In this document: positions 33,890 to 45,472 of the stretch, piece by piece
How the letters are laid out: every line of letters starts with the position of its first letter
Position numbering within the stretch: the first letter of the stretch is position 1
NCBI GenBank assembly: GCA_963978905.1
Contig: OZ022256.1
Location: 18,849,743 to 18,913,742 of the forward strand
Reading direction: 5' to 3'
DNA: 64,000 bases
Origin: Trichostrongylus colubriformis
Taxonomy: Eukaryota > Nematoda > Chromadorea > Rhabditida > Trichostrongylidae
Notes under the pieces: model-generated
Told to the model about the DNA's origin: nothing
The model's input: the letters and a program-made list of their open reading frames with translations, nothing else
The model's database searches: none
Translations under genes and position numbers: made by a program

Positions 33890-34320
33890 ATTGCCCACCC
33901 ACTACGCTGGCGACCACCGGCAGCGATGGCGCTCCGGCCGGTCCAGGCGGCGGCGGCATCAGGGTGCGTGCGAGAGATCAAAGCGAGGCGAGCAAGCCTA
34001 GCCAGCAAGCAAGCAGCTAGGGGTGGGACGGGGGACGGACAGAGGGGGTGTGATGGCGGGGCTGCGATCGATTGCAGCCCTTCGTCGGCCGCCAGCGTCG
34101 TCGTCGTTAGCCTCTCTCCAAGCTTGCCTCCCTCTGGCCTCTGCCGGCACTTGTTGGACGGCTGACTTGACACCGACTTACTGGTTGACTGGCCAGACTG
34201 GCTGCTGACTCTGACTGGTTGGTTATAGCCTTGCGCTCGGGATACGGGTGAACACTGCGGAGGCGAACGTGAAGTGTTCGCGTGCAATGTGGCCATGGTC
34301 TAAGTTCACACTCACCGTAC
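33890..34320. other. GC-rich region
   Basis: Rich in CGGCGGCGG-type triplets (33950) and GCAAG repeats (34000-34020), with several long but unconvincing open frames on both strands. It may be a promoter island or untranslated leader of an unseen gene. A similar, shorter GC-rich patch lies at 41440-41560. Confidence 0.3.
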
Positions 34321-34329
34321 ATTTCAAAA

Positions 34330-36470
34330 TCCTCATCATCTTATTCGTCTTTATGAACTCTCTCGACTATCACATTGCATGGTTGCTGCGTACAGACCCC
34401 GGCGAAAGCATAGCGTACGCTGACTAATTATCACCCCATCCGCTATCAATTCCACTTAGCCTACAGCGATAGTTCAGCTGTAACTTGCACTGTCCACATT
34501 CACTGCTGACACTGCAACGCAGACAGTTTTCGGGGCTCATTTGTTCTCCGTCATTTACGATCTCATGAGATCACATGTGGTGTTTGAGCTCGTTCTGTTG
34601 TGCTATAGCTCGCTTTGCTTGTGTGCATTATTGCTCTCAGAAATATCGCCCCGTCAGGCGCGTGGGCTCGTCGTCTGTGAAAGACCAGATGTCCCTAATT
34701 TCATCTTTGCCTTTATTACCCTCACTAGCTTCATAACACCCTGAGAACCATCCGTCTTCATCCTCTCGAAGCACATTTTCTCCCCCATAACCTTCCACAG
34801 AGTCTGTTAGAATGCTGATATTAGATAGCATCCGATGAAATTGACTCCACTTTATTGATTTAGTCGGAATCGATAGCTCCCCATCCCCCAACTAGCAGTA
34901 GAAGCATGTGTGTAGCTTATCGCCTCGTGGATAGTAGCGCCGCCGCCGCCGTTGTTGCTCGTAACAACTGCCACGCTATGCCATTCTGGCGTCGTCACTC
35001 ACCGACAAAAACACATGAATATTCGACGGACATAGAGGAAGGGGTAGGGGGGGGGTGTCCTGTTTAGGCAAGACCTCCTTCGAATTTGTTCGTGACAGTT
35101 GTCAAGTTGAGGGTGTGTGTTGTCGCGAGAGCGACGAAAAGCCACATAAGTGGATTTTCGATTACGCGATTGTTATACGGACGGACATTCACCGACGAGG
35201 CAAAATGTAACCGAGTAATTCCGCTAGCGAAGCTTCGATTCGTTTGCATTTCCATTCGCTTACTTTCATTTCCCTGTTTCCTACTTCTTTCCGGGTAAAT
35301 ACCACATGTATGAAGCTGACCACTGCATGGTCCTATTCTTCACCTACCTCTACATGACTTCTCTTTGGTCCTAAAAGATATAGGTGAGACAGGTGTCGTT
35401 TCCAAGAGTTTTTGTCCTGGGAATGGGTAAAACCATGCTTAGGTGGAGTCAAAATCCCTGGTTCACAATTGCTTCTACGCCTTGTCCCATAATTTTCTTT
35501 GCGGCTTGTAAAATTAAATGAATTCCTAAGAATGTCCCTTCCTCCCCGATATCAGTAGGGTGTCTTTTCTTCTATTTGGAATTCTCACTCTTTTTTATGT
35601 TGATTAGCCGGATACTTTAGTTCATACAGTCTTCTTTCTAAGAGATTACCAAATTGTCCGATTTCTCTGTACAACTCGGCCCACTGAGGAATTCTCTCCC
35701 GTTCTTTCCCCTGCAAAATAGTTTGGACGAGTTTTCGCATCCAGATGTCGGTATGAATCTCCGTGGGCCTAAAATGTGTAGGATGGTGTTTTACACTGCC
35801 TTTCGTTGATGTCGGCAGCGGCTGGCCCCGAGCGGCAGAGGCTGAGTAACGTAATAAGAGATCGATCAGAAAATCCTCGATTAATCAACCCACGCTTTTA
35901 ATAAAACCCCTCCTCATTTATAAACCCCATTTTGCGTTTTAAGTTGCCTATACCTCAAGTTGTTTCCTTATCTTCTTGATCTCTGAATAAGCGACGACTT
36001 TTTGATTACTTGAGCGTTCGCTGAAGATGATTACTTTTGAGGAGGCTTGCGAGCCTAATGTCCCTTGGCGCAAATAATTAGGCTTACAAGCGCCTTGAAA
36101 AGTTTCAGATCACGTATAAAATTTGTTTGCTCAGATTCATCTTCGTGAAAAGAGTGATATAGGAACGTCCACCTCATTTTCAGACAAGGCCGTGGTTCTT
36201 TCCAAGGGGTGTGGCGTACTCCTCTTTTAAGATTCTGAACGTGTAGGCAGAGCGCGAAAAACTGTCTAAAAACCTGTCATTGTGTACTCTAGAAATTGAA
36301 TTACTCACTAAATATTCATGGAATTGAAATCGCTTTGACAGTGGATATTTTCCATTGTTAACAGCATTTCACTGACGTTTCCGGTATACTACTTTTTTGA
36401 AAAAAAGACACTAATTCTTACCTTCTCCTTGTTCCTTGTATGACGCCGTGTAGTTTCCACAGCTAGTGGT
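34330..36470. other. Non-coding stretch
   Basis: A GCCGCCGCCGCCGTTGTTG patch is at 34940-34965 and a poly-G run at 35048-35057. No gene or RNA recognised. Confidence 0.4.
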
Positions 36471-36473
36471 GCA

Positions 36474-36815
36474 GAGCACTCCCAGGTATCGAGAAAAATA
36501 GCCGCTTTAGTGCGACCCCCTTCCTCCATGGCGGACCAAATATAACCCCCTCCCCCTCCTTGTTTGACTTCTACAATACCACTAACTGTTGCCGAACTGT
36601 ATAGTTGCAACATGTTTTATTGCTATGTACCTCAAACCTCAACCTATTTTATTTTTACCCTTAATTATTGGAATTTAGATTCTATTCGTGACCACAATTT
36701 CATTGAAAGTTTAGATTCTAGTGCTTGTCGCTGACCTCTGCAGTTACGACACCTCCGGTCAAATACGACCCTCCTGTCGAGGAAACCTCGATTCCCGGCG
36801 TACCCTGTGTGGGTG
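36474..36815. repeat. Dispersed repeat (TCGAGAAAAATAGCCGC family), copy 1, interrupted
   Basis: GCACTCCCAGGTATCGAGAA and AATAGCCGCTTTAGTGCGAC at 36476-36510; then, after about 220 unrelated bases, GGTCAAATACGACC (36757), TGTCGAGGAAACCTCG (36775) and CCCGGCGTACCCTG. The undisturbed order is seen at 51866-51985. Confidence 0.7.
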
Positions 36816-38640
36816 TCGAATGTGATGCCGAGTAGCCGGTGTCTACGCATTAATGTATGTGTCGCCGTAGAGCAAGCTTGCTGTAGACGCACACACACAC
36901 CGCATGCTCCTAATTGAGTATTTCCACAGGAGCCATGAGGCTGTTGGCAGTATCGATGTCGGCCAGTGTCACTGGCAGTTAACGAGAATCGCGCACGACA
37001 CCCACAATACGGCTAATCCCATCACTTATCTACATAGTGTATGCATTCGTTCATTTGTTCGTCCTATGGCGACCATGTGTTTCTTGTTCCCCTGTGCCTC
37101 TTTACTCTCGCCACATCTCCTCTAATAATCGAATTTTGTGTAACTCTTCATATGATGTAAACACCCAGACCTCCCTATCTGTTGTACATCCAACAGGGAA
37201 AAAAGTGCTCATTCAAATGACTCCATTTTTTGGAATAAAAATTTCATGCGTGGCATGCTTTTTATACCTTATCCAACACAGCTGTTCGTTAAAGTGCAAC
37301 ACACCCAGTGTTCACATTTCTGGGATGTTTTACATATGTCTGACTTTCTTTTGTGCTTTCAAGGTCCTATTACAACCAGACTTTTCGCAGAAATTACCAA
37401 CGGCCGATGCGACGCCGCTCACGTGACGTGCGCGACACCCAAAAAACGTGGTGTTACACCGCACTGGCTCCTCCTGCACCACACCCAAAGGACATCACCC
37501 AATTCAACCAAGTCTTCCATCTTGGAAGTATTAAAGCAAAATCCTGCACCAACCCTGTTTTGGCAAATAGAAATGCAGAGGGTTAAATGCGGTTTATCAA
37601 TGGTTATTCTAACTTCTGGATTGGATGTGAAATGCATGGCGTTTCTCAAATTCCGGCCGTTTACCTATCACCTTATATTTTATTGGAACTTCTGATTTAT
37701 AGTGTTAAGTTCTGTAGTATTCCCAAATATAACACCGCCTTTCTGTAATTCTAATCTCGTTACTTTAACGATTATTGCTGCGCGATGTTTACACATCACG
37801 GTGAGCATCGTGGCCTCAGTGTTCTTCAGCTGGCACCGTTTAGCGAACGTACAAGCTCACCGAGAAAGTCGGCTTTCACTTCAATCTGCGCTCATATCTT
37901 TTCCACCGCACACCCCCTCACAAGTGGACTTAAATCCATGCATGTTAAATCCCTCCATACTGCTTCTCGTTGTGTTTTACCTTTACCATTCTGCTCTGCT
38001 TCTTCACAAAAACTATTGTTTACGGCTGTTTATATGCAAATCACATGCAATATGTAATTCATAATTCTCCTTTTACGCTCTGCCTCTATGTGTTCCCCAT
38101 AGGGGACCCCGGTTGCTTGTTCTCGATAGTTTCCATCAGACGATTTCTCACACTGAATGTGGGCAATTTCCATTGATTTCCTATGTCGTAAACATACCAC
38201 GACGTTTAGCTATTGCATGGCACGTCACTTATCGTTGCTGATCACTACGGCGCAACGTGGAAACATAGCCTGACGCTGATAACACCCGTATCTGATTGAT
38301 CAATATACGGTTCACATACATTCATTGCCATACAAGCAATGAAAGCGCCGAAATACAAAGGCTTTGGTAGAACTTCTTTTCCATTGGAAAGAGATGCGTA
38401 TGGCGACATATGTTCTTATACACATGACTGCGGTTCCCCTCTTTTCTCAAAAAACGCGAAATGACGCTACTGTGGATTGATAAAGTTAAAGGATAAAGTT
38501 TTTGGCGTTAATCAATCCCTTCCTCGGATGCGCCGCACATTCTTGTTCCATTCAGAATCGTGATGGCTGGTGAATGTGATGTGGCCTATACAATGACTTG
38601 CGGTGGCCAGCCATGTACAAATCGTGCTTTTCGTGCTTTT
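36816..38640. other. Non-coding stretch
   Basis: Overlapping open frames at 37246-37695 give basic and Pro-rich translations in two frames, but neither has a proper splice acceptor nor a known motif. A CACACACA run is at 36889-36900. Nothing assigned. Confidence 0.35.
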
Positions 38641-38792
38641 GTCCCCCAGATGGGTCTCGTACCAATTCGCAACACAGGAGGGATGGGAGGCTTATTGTTA
38701 GTTGGCCTGAGCGTACGTTGATGCGGGATTTGATCCCCGCACCATGAGAGTGGGGTCCGCGCCACCTGTCAGTACACCACCTCCGCCCACTA
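38641..38792 (-). mobile_element. tRNA-derived SINE-like repeat, copy 2
   Basis: On the minus strand: GGTGGTGTACTGACAGGTGG, then CCACTCTCATGGTGCGGGG, ATCAAATCCCGC (a T-arm-like block), GGCCAAC, CCCATCCCTCC and TTGGTACGAGACCCATC. The T-arm-like block and the upstream GGTGGTGTACTGAC (a weak A-box candidate) suggest a tRNA head followed by an unrelated body. No poly-A tail was identified. Confidence 0.65.
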
Positions 38793-38819
38793 CTGTCCAC
38801 CATTTACAATTTATGAAAA

Positions 38820-38873
38820 GCGGTATGTGTCGATTTTGGCCCATTTATGTAGGCGAAAATCGACACATGCCGC
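38820..38873. repeat. 18-bp hairpin between two SINE-like copies
   Basis: GCGGTATGTGTCGATTTT (38820-38837) pairs with AAAATCGACACATGCCGC (38856-38873) with one mismatch and an 18-base loop. It lies between SINE-like copies that face away from each other. Confidence 0.85.
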
Positions 38874-38950
38874 GGTGTAGAGCCACTTCATGGCGTATAT
38901 GGCAGTGGTTTGCCCACAGGTATTATCATTTCCACACTTACCGATGGGCA

Positions 38951-39082
38951 GAGGTGGTATAGTGACAAGAAGCGCCAATTCTACTCTCTGGTCCTTTGTT
39001 TCAATTCCAGATCAATTCCGCCTAGGCCAGCCAGCTCGTGAATGTGTCCCGGGTCGCTGATTCGGTACCAGGCTCGTCCAGA
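38951..39082 (+). mobile_element. tRNA-derived SINE-like repeat, copy 3
   Basis: GAGGTGGTATAGTGACAAG opens the copy; CTACTCTCTGGTCC, CAATTCCAGATCAATTCCGC, CTAGGCCAGCCAGC and TTCGGTACCAGGCTCGTCC follow in family order. It faces away from copy 2, with a hairpin between them. Confidence 0.6.
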
Positions 39083-40899
39083 AATATAAAAAAACATGTA
39101 TTTGTGCGTCGGCCGGCCTACTGAACAAACATAATCGCATACAAATGCCATCACAATTCCGATAGGAAGGGGACTACGGGCACGTTTTAAGCATGGACTA
39201 AGCGATATAGACTTCTCTCATTATCACATTCTGAATGAAACAATTCCAAGCAAAAAGAAAGCACTTATCCTACCTCTCTTACAGTTCTAGATTGTACCAA
39301 TAAGAGGAGCAAATTGAGATTACTTAGTGGCAGCGTCGCATTTCATATAATTATTTCTAAATCTAATCTCTTCAATTTGAAGGGGAACAACTCTGTTTTC
39401 TGTCGTTCCCTTCTCCGCCTTCATGGGGCGCAAGCATTTTCGATTTTGCGGCGAAATGAAATGAGCTTGCCATTGCATGCCCTCCTATTTCAATTTCCCA
39501 TGGCGAGTCAATATGACCTCCGTTATAAGAGATTTCCTTCTGCCGGCTTTCTAGAAAATTCGTGAATTTCAAAACAATTCAGGACTTTTAAGTTTTCTAT
39601 AACCAAATTTTTGAAAATTTCCTGTCAGAAGAGGAATCTGTTCTTCAAGGTAAAAAAATTTATGATGTAATTATAGCGAGCTTAACTCTTAATTCATTTT
39701 ATTTTTGCGAACGGAAGTTGGGATATGGATTTTAAAATAATTGAAAACCAATTACTGAATATGTGAAAGTTTCGTCCAAGGCCATATGTGGCTAATGAGC
39801 TCATGGTTAAGGCAATTTAGCAATGTCTTTCGAAGTATTCAGCAATGATAGCGGCAAGTTCTAAAATTCGCCATGTAATCCGAAGACCAATATCGTTTAC
39901 GGTGCCGCCGTGAGACTGATTGCAACCCTCTTCCAAACCCAGTTGGTTGCAATCTTGCTTACCCTTTGCAATGCCCATGTAGTCGAATATGTCAAGACGC
40001 CCATTTCAATAGAGTACTGACAAAAACTAACTCTACCTAAAAAGCACGTAAACATCGCAATTACCATGAAATGTTAAAATATTTTCTATGCCTTTTGAAC
40101 TTGGTTCGAGTGGGGAACAGCAGGTAGGTGGTTCGCATTCAAGGAAATTGTTTTTTATTCTCTCTTGTTGACTTTTTCAATGCGACCGAAACCCATGCTA
40201 TGTATAAAGCATTCTGTATGCTTAGTTGGCACGTTTGTTTATTTATTTGTTTATCTGTTCGTCTGTTTATATGTATTTATGTAAGTATGTTTGTCTGCAT
40301 GCCTCCCTGCCTGTCTTTTGGAGCCGGCTTGGTGGAAGGAGCAAGCCGACGGCTTTCTCCAGAAAAATAACATAATCTGATTTTTTCCGTAGGAGGGCTA
40401 TCGCAGTTGAAAGCGTACATATTTTATTAGATGAATGATAACCGAATGACAAGGACGATGAGATTTCCTGTGATGGCGTGCACCTCTTTTCAGCCCTCCT
40501 CCCTCCTAATTCGAGACATTTCTTAGATATTTCTGGGACAGCAGAAGTAACAGCTAGGAAAATTCCTATCGATAATAATGAGTAATATGCATGTATTCCA
40601 TCTAAGAGAACTGACTGGATGAATTTGAAAGAAAACCTATTGTTCCAGGAGAGGAAGGTAGAAAAAGGAATACTAAAGCTTGGTGATACGGTGGTTGGGA
40701 CCGATACCGTGCACTCACCAAAGGTTGGGAATGGTGAAAAAGGTGGAAGGGACCCGTTTCCTGTAACCCGATAGATAGTCAAGGCAAGGGTGAAGTTGTG
40801 CCCTCATTTCGAATGTAAAGAACCCCACTGGACAAGGGCAGCTGTCATTCATGGTCGATGATGTGAAGGCATAAGATGTGGATGTGGTTTTGGGCGGCA
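39083..40899. other. Non-coding stretch
   Basis: A degenerate TTTG/TCTG tetranucleotide tract is at 40230-40320. The minus-strand frame at 40782-40267 has no recognised motif. No gene assigned. Confidence 0.4.
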
Positions 40900-41139
40900 G
40901 GGTGTGTACCCTTATGTCAGGATTCGCACGACGACGAGCGGCGTGCGACGCAGTGTGTCCGAACTATGTGCGTCGCGGTAGTTTGGTCTTAAAACGATTA
41001 CACGGTAATGCTTGAGGTGCGATACGCAGTTGACTGGTAATCGCTTCGGGACCCAACAACATGGCGCCTTCAGATCGTCCACATTGCTTCGCTTGCGACG
41101 TGCCGCTGTGCGAAATCCTGACATAAGGGTACACACACG
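40900..41139. mobile_element. MITE with GGGTGTGTACCCTTA ends, copy 2
   Basis: Same ends and interior blocks as 23297-23534 when reverse complemented, including GCGAAGCAATG and GGCGCCATGTT. Length 240 against 238. The two copies share most positions along their whole length, so the family moved fairly recently. Confidence 0.88.
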
Positions 41140-41861
41140 GGGCGGCATGATCGAAAGATACTTGGAATGTGCGAGCAGGATTGACTTGTCTTGAGCAAAT
41201 CTGTCCACGACTGCCAATCACTGATGCTGATCCATTGGCCAAAGTTTGAGGATGTGAAAGGCGTTCCTGAAATCCAGAATGTTCTTGAGATACTGAATCG
41301 AGAGATAGGTCAGCTCGTGTCTCACTGGAATTGATCAACGCCGAGGTGTTTATTTCTTTGTTCTGATAGCAGGCCTCATTAACACAGCCATAACCACACG
41401 GGCCATGACGTTGGTGATGGTGGGTGCGGTTGTGTGAAATTGGCTGCGCTGCCGTGCTGCAGCGGCCCGGGCGGCGATGGCGCCTCGTTGTGAGCGCTTG
41501 ATTTATGCTGATAGTCGCGCGACTTCATCCATTATCGGCCGCCGCGAGCATCCTCGTCGTCTTCGTTGAGTGCCATGAGGGACAGTGACTTCACCCGCAT
41601 CCTCCTTCTCCCGCTCCTCTTCTCTCGTCCTCCTCCTCATCTCGTAATCATCGTGCCGTACTCGACTTGCTGTCATCGCTGTTCCTGAGAAAATCTTGGA
41701 GCAAGAAATCACTTATTTTTTTCGGAAAAAATCTAATTGCTTTTTCATCCCATGAAGTTTGGGAAGCATCAATTGCCTGTCCAGCTCTTCTTTTTTTTTG
41801 TTTCTACGCTATTCGATTGCATCTACCCGCTTCATGTTTTTCCGCCATTTTTTTTTTGCAG

Positions 41862-42023
41862 CTGACCGTGAATGCTAGTCGTTTCTCAGAACGCATTCTT
41901 GAACTAGCCCTTTCTCCTCAGTTTTCGAACTCGTTTCGAAGATTAGATCCGTATGTGATCGACTGCAAAACTGTCAGGATGCCTACCGATGAATCCTCTA
42001 GGGTATTATTTGGCTCGTTGTAG
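41862..42023 (+). CDS. Candidate exon, function unknown
   Basis: A strong acceptor (TTTTTTTTGCAG, ending 41861) opens a frame LTVNASRFSERILELALS followed by PQFSNSFRRLDPYVIDCK and TVRMPTDESS. It can end at a donor (AGG|GTATTA, after 42002) or run to a stop at 42021-42023 as a last exon. No upstream partner was found; 41440-41560 is GC-rich and could be the start of the gene. The product is not recognised. Direct duplication of the end of this exon at 42384 (see 41993-42590) adds to the uncertainty. Confidence 0.35.
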   Translation: MTVNASRFSERILELALSPQFSNSFRRLDPYVIDCKTVRMPTDESSRVLFGSL

Positions 42024-42590
42024 GTAAGTAGGCAATCTGACAAAGGCAAACCCAGAAAACAAACATGGTGAGGAGGAGGTATTGAGCAAAATTAAGTGCT
42101 CAGTCTCATATTTTTCGTAAATTTAGTGATTTTTAGAGGCCGCATCCCTTCCCTCTTTGGCGCATTTTTTACATGGGAAGTTTTACATGGGAAGGTACTG
42201 CAACGAAGCAAAAATACCGGTGAAAGAGAAACCACCACCGTCCTAACTTTCTCCATCGTCTTCTCCTTAACTTGTCCCCTCCCCATTCTTTCTTGTCCCT
42301 GCCTCCCCTCCCCTCCCTTGATGGCTCTCATTCTTCATAATTGGCCGTTACCCTGGTGCAACCGAGAGTCAAGCGTCGTAAGGATCCTCTATGGTGGTAT
42401 TTGGCTCGTTGTAGATAAGTAGGCAATCTAGACTAAGGCAAGCCCAGAAAGCAAAAAGGGTGAGGAGGAGGCACTGAGCGGAAAATGAAGTGTTCAGGCC
42501 ATGTTTTTCGTGAATTTTAGCGATTTTTGGAGGCCGAATCCCTTCCCTCCTTGACGCATTTTTTACATGTGGAAGTACTGCGATTGCACC
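41993..42590 (+). repeat. About 205-bp direct duplication, period about 391
   Basis: GATCCTCTATGGTGGTATTT (42382) repeats GAATCCTCTAGGGTATTATT (41991), followed in both by GGCTCGTTGTAG, TAAGTAGGCAATCT, GGTGAGGAGGAGG, GAGGCCGNATCCCTTCCCTC and GCATTTTTTACATG. The second copy has lost the GTAAGT (ATAAGT instead) after TTGTAG. Between them lies a pyrimidine-rich spacer. Confidence 0.85.
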
Positions 42591-42599
42591 CCTCCAAGA

Positions 42600-43290
42600 A
42601 GCTATCGACGTAACCGATTCCCTACACCCAAAGTTTGACCCAGGTGTGGCCATTAGGTCACACGCTACCTTTCACTGCTCAATCTGAGGTGTTTATAGAA
42701 CACATGCATTAGAAGTTCGTCTCGTTTTTTGCACCCGTGAAAAACATGGCTTGAATTAAGGGAGTGGCCAGCCTCAGTCAGCATGCCGTCATTCATTATT
42801 CTCTTCGTAATATAATTAGCTAGCCCACTCATTTCGATTCTTGTTTCCAAGAACACATAAAAAGGTGTCTGCAGTCTGCTTTTCCCGACACGAATCTCCA
42901 TGGAATATAGTGGTCGGTGACACAATCACACATATGACGTCGTGTGACTGACAATGACCCTCGTCACGTTTCGTCACTTTCTGATACTTCTCTATGCACA
43001 GCGTGTGCCGCATAAATTGAGGATATTACGAGCTCGCTTTGCTTTACTCACTCACGCCGAGCGTACCAATGACGATGTTTCTTTAATGATGCTCTGAGAT
43101 TATTTTCATGTGAAAAATTATTGTGTCAACAAAATGCTAAAAGCAACACGAATAAAATGGTGGGTGCAAAGCGGAATTCCAAAGAAAAATTCGTCTGAAG
43201 CAACCTTTAGCAATGACGAGTAAAAATATGATGTTGCTTCAGTAATGAACAGCAGTGAATTTGACGGTGGCAACGGTGCCACTAGTTAGT
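42600..43290. other. Non-coding stretch
   Basis: No gene or repeat recognised. Confidence 0.4.
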
Positions 43291-43291
43291 A

Positions 43292-43960
43292 TTAGGTTGG
43301 CAACTAAATAATTGCGGATTTTTAAATATTGCTTTTTCCCTCAAAACTGCTTTCCAGAAAATTTCTTCTGTACATATATATGTAGTACAAGTCCACACGC
43401 ATCTATAGGTATTATTGTCTTCCATCTCCCGGATAACCCTTTTCGGCAAAACAAACATATCAAAAGTCACCTCATTTTCAATTCCAATTTTTTTTCTTTG
43501 AATGGCGTTAGACAGGGAAAGGGAAAGGTGATAATCCGATGGAGAAAGATCAGAACTATAAGGCAGCAATTTTTATACAAGCTCGAGAATTTTGAAAAAA
43601 AAAATTTAAAAATTTTTTACCACTATTGAAAAATGACTCGCCAAAAAATTTTCGAGTGGATAAAAATTGCTGCCCCATCCACCTTATAGCCCTGATCTTG
43701 CTCCATCGGATTATCACCTTTTCCTTTCCCTGTCTAACGCCATTCAAAGAAAAATCTTTTCATAATTTTTGAATTGAAAATGAGGTTGACCGTTGATATG
43801 TTTATTTTGCCGAAAAGGGTTATCCGGGAGATGGAAGACAATAATACCTATAGATGCGTGTGGAATTATGCTACATGTGTATGTACAGAAGAGATTGCTG
43901 GAAAGCAGTTTTGAGTGAAAAAGCAGTATTTAAAAATCCGCAATTAATTACTTGCCAACA
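43292..43960. mobile_element. Fold-back mariner derivative: two inverted copies of a mariner 3' end
   Basis: Starts TTAGGTTGGCAACTAAATAA and ends TTAATTACTTGCCAACAG, with inverted arms of about 300 bases. Each arm carries the C-terminal part of a mariner transposase: on the plus strand PYSPDLAPSDYHLF then LSNAIQRK at about 43670-43755, and on the minus strand YSSDLSPSDYH at about 43565-43530. So the element is a head-to-head duplication of one mariner end, with no N-terminal or central transposase. It cannot encode an enzyme but has two mariner-type ends. Confidence 0.9.
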
Positions 43961-44310
43961 GTTATGGCCCATATGACAGCAAAGCAGCACGAGCTACCTA
44001 TCGAAAATGAAAGTAAAGACCAAAGATGGTAGGTAGTCTGATCGCATGAAAAACGAGGTAAAGTGGGTAAAAATCCGAGACATTTTTCCGAGCTTTGTGT
44101 GGAAGAGTTGTACAGCGTGCTCCATCACGGAGCCACTTGAAGCCAGCGGACTGCGATACGTGGTAGTGGTACGCAGTTGAGTGAAGCGATCACAGAGAGT
44201 CTGGCAGTCGATATACAGCCATATAAAGAAGCTTGGAGCTCATTTTTCAATGGAATCGCCCCGTGCATCGTACCATCTATGATTTTTAATCATCATTATT
44301 ATTATCATGG
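43961..44310. other. Non-coding stretch
   Basis: Nothing recognised. Confidence 0.4.
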
Positions 44311-44440
44311 GAGCGGAGGAGGTGTTGTGACAGGCGACACGCACTCCACTCTCATGGCGGGTATCAAATACCGCATTATTGCCCGCCTAGGTCAACCAAG
44401 CCTTTCATCCCTCCGGGGTGATGAGTAGGTACTAGACGCT
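44311..44440 (+). mobile_element. tRNA-derived SINE-like repeat, copy 4
   Basis: GGAGGAGGTGTTGTGACAGG, CCACTCTCATGGCGGGTATC, CGCCTAGGTCAACCAAGC and CATCCCTCCGGGG match copy 2 over the whole body. Confidence 0.65.
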
Positions 44441-45300
44441 GTGGGTGTCATTCTATAGACTAAATCGCATTCATCCGTCACCACGTTCTTGAATGGAACT
44501 AGAATGCACGGCGCATACCAACACTTATTGGTTGACACCAGTAAAATGAAGTCGCTAAGACTCAACTTGTTCTTCCTTCTTGAACACATGAATCATCGTT
44601 CCTACCGTCTTCAGTTATTTCAAATTGGAGAATGACTGCACAAAATCCCAATCCGAGCATTGCTTGATCTCAGCAAGCCATTGCGTCAGCCATAGTTAAC
44701 TGTTCGAATCCGAGTGAAAAACGATTGCGTGGCTCATACTTTGGTTAACACCCACTCTTGACTGCTTACACTTTATTATTGATGTAACGATTTCAAATAA
44801 AAATAGCGTGACAGTCTGCGTTATCTATACGCCTGAACACACGTCTCAGATGTAATTATTGTCAAACTGCGTGACACTTTACGATTACTTGCGTCATAAT
44901 TACCGATAAGATGAATTAGTTTGCTTTCGACAATTTTTAAACATATGTTTGTGGCCCAGAAGTTTTGTTTAGCCGGGTGGAGTTGATTGCGTTTTTCGTT
45001 TTTTATGAGTAATCCAGCTGCGGTAATGGTCCTATTCCACGAGTGAGTACATCAGTAGCAGTAGTCTCACTCTGGTGCTATCTCTTAGCACTTGATTATT
45101 TGTTTGTGCTTTAAGGTACATAAAATATGCGTGAAAACTGAACATTAAGTAATTCTTCTGGAATGCACCACGGATACGGTCTCCTTCTGAGTGTATCTGC
45201 ATGACCATGCGCACGCGTTATAGGGTGCCTCATCACTCACACATCCTACAAATATATAATAATAATTATAATATATAATAATTATATACTGTATGAACCA
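44441..45300. other. Non-coding stretch
   Basis: An AT-only stretch is at 45250-45290, next to the microsatellite. Nothing else recognised. Confidence 0.4.
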
Positions 45301-45320
45301 TAAGTTTAGTGATTTGTTTA

Positions 45321-45378
45321 TTTGTCTGTATGTCTGTCTATCTGTCTATCTGTTTGGGTCTGTCTGTCTGTCTGTCTT

Positions 45379-45451
<73 letters not shown>

Positions 45452-45472
45452 ATGTCTGTCCGTCTGTCTGTC
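45321..45472. repeat. Imperfect (TGTC)n microsatellite
   Basis: About 150 bases of TGTC units with scattered changes. It differs from the tract at 8488 in not being followed by the 146-bp repeat. Preceded by AT-rich ATATATAATAATTATATAC. Confidence 0.95.

Noticed and set aside
37246..37695. Overlapping frames of 149 and 77 codons
   Set aside because: The only nearby acceptor ends AAG, neither frame has a known domain, and both are open at once.
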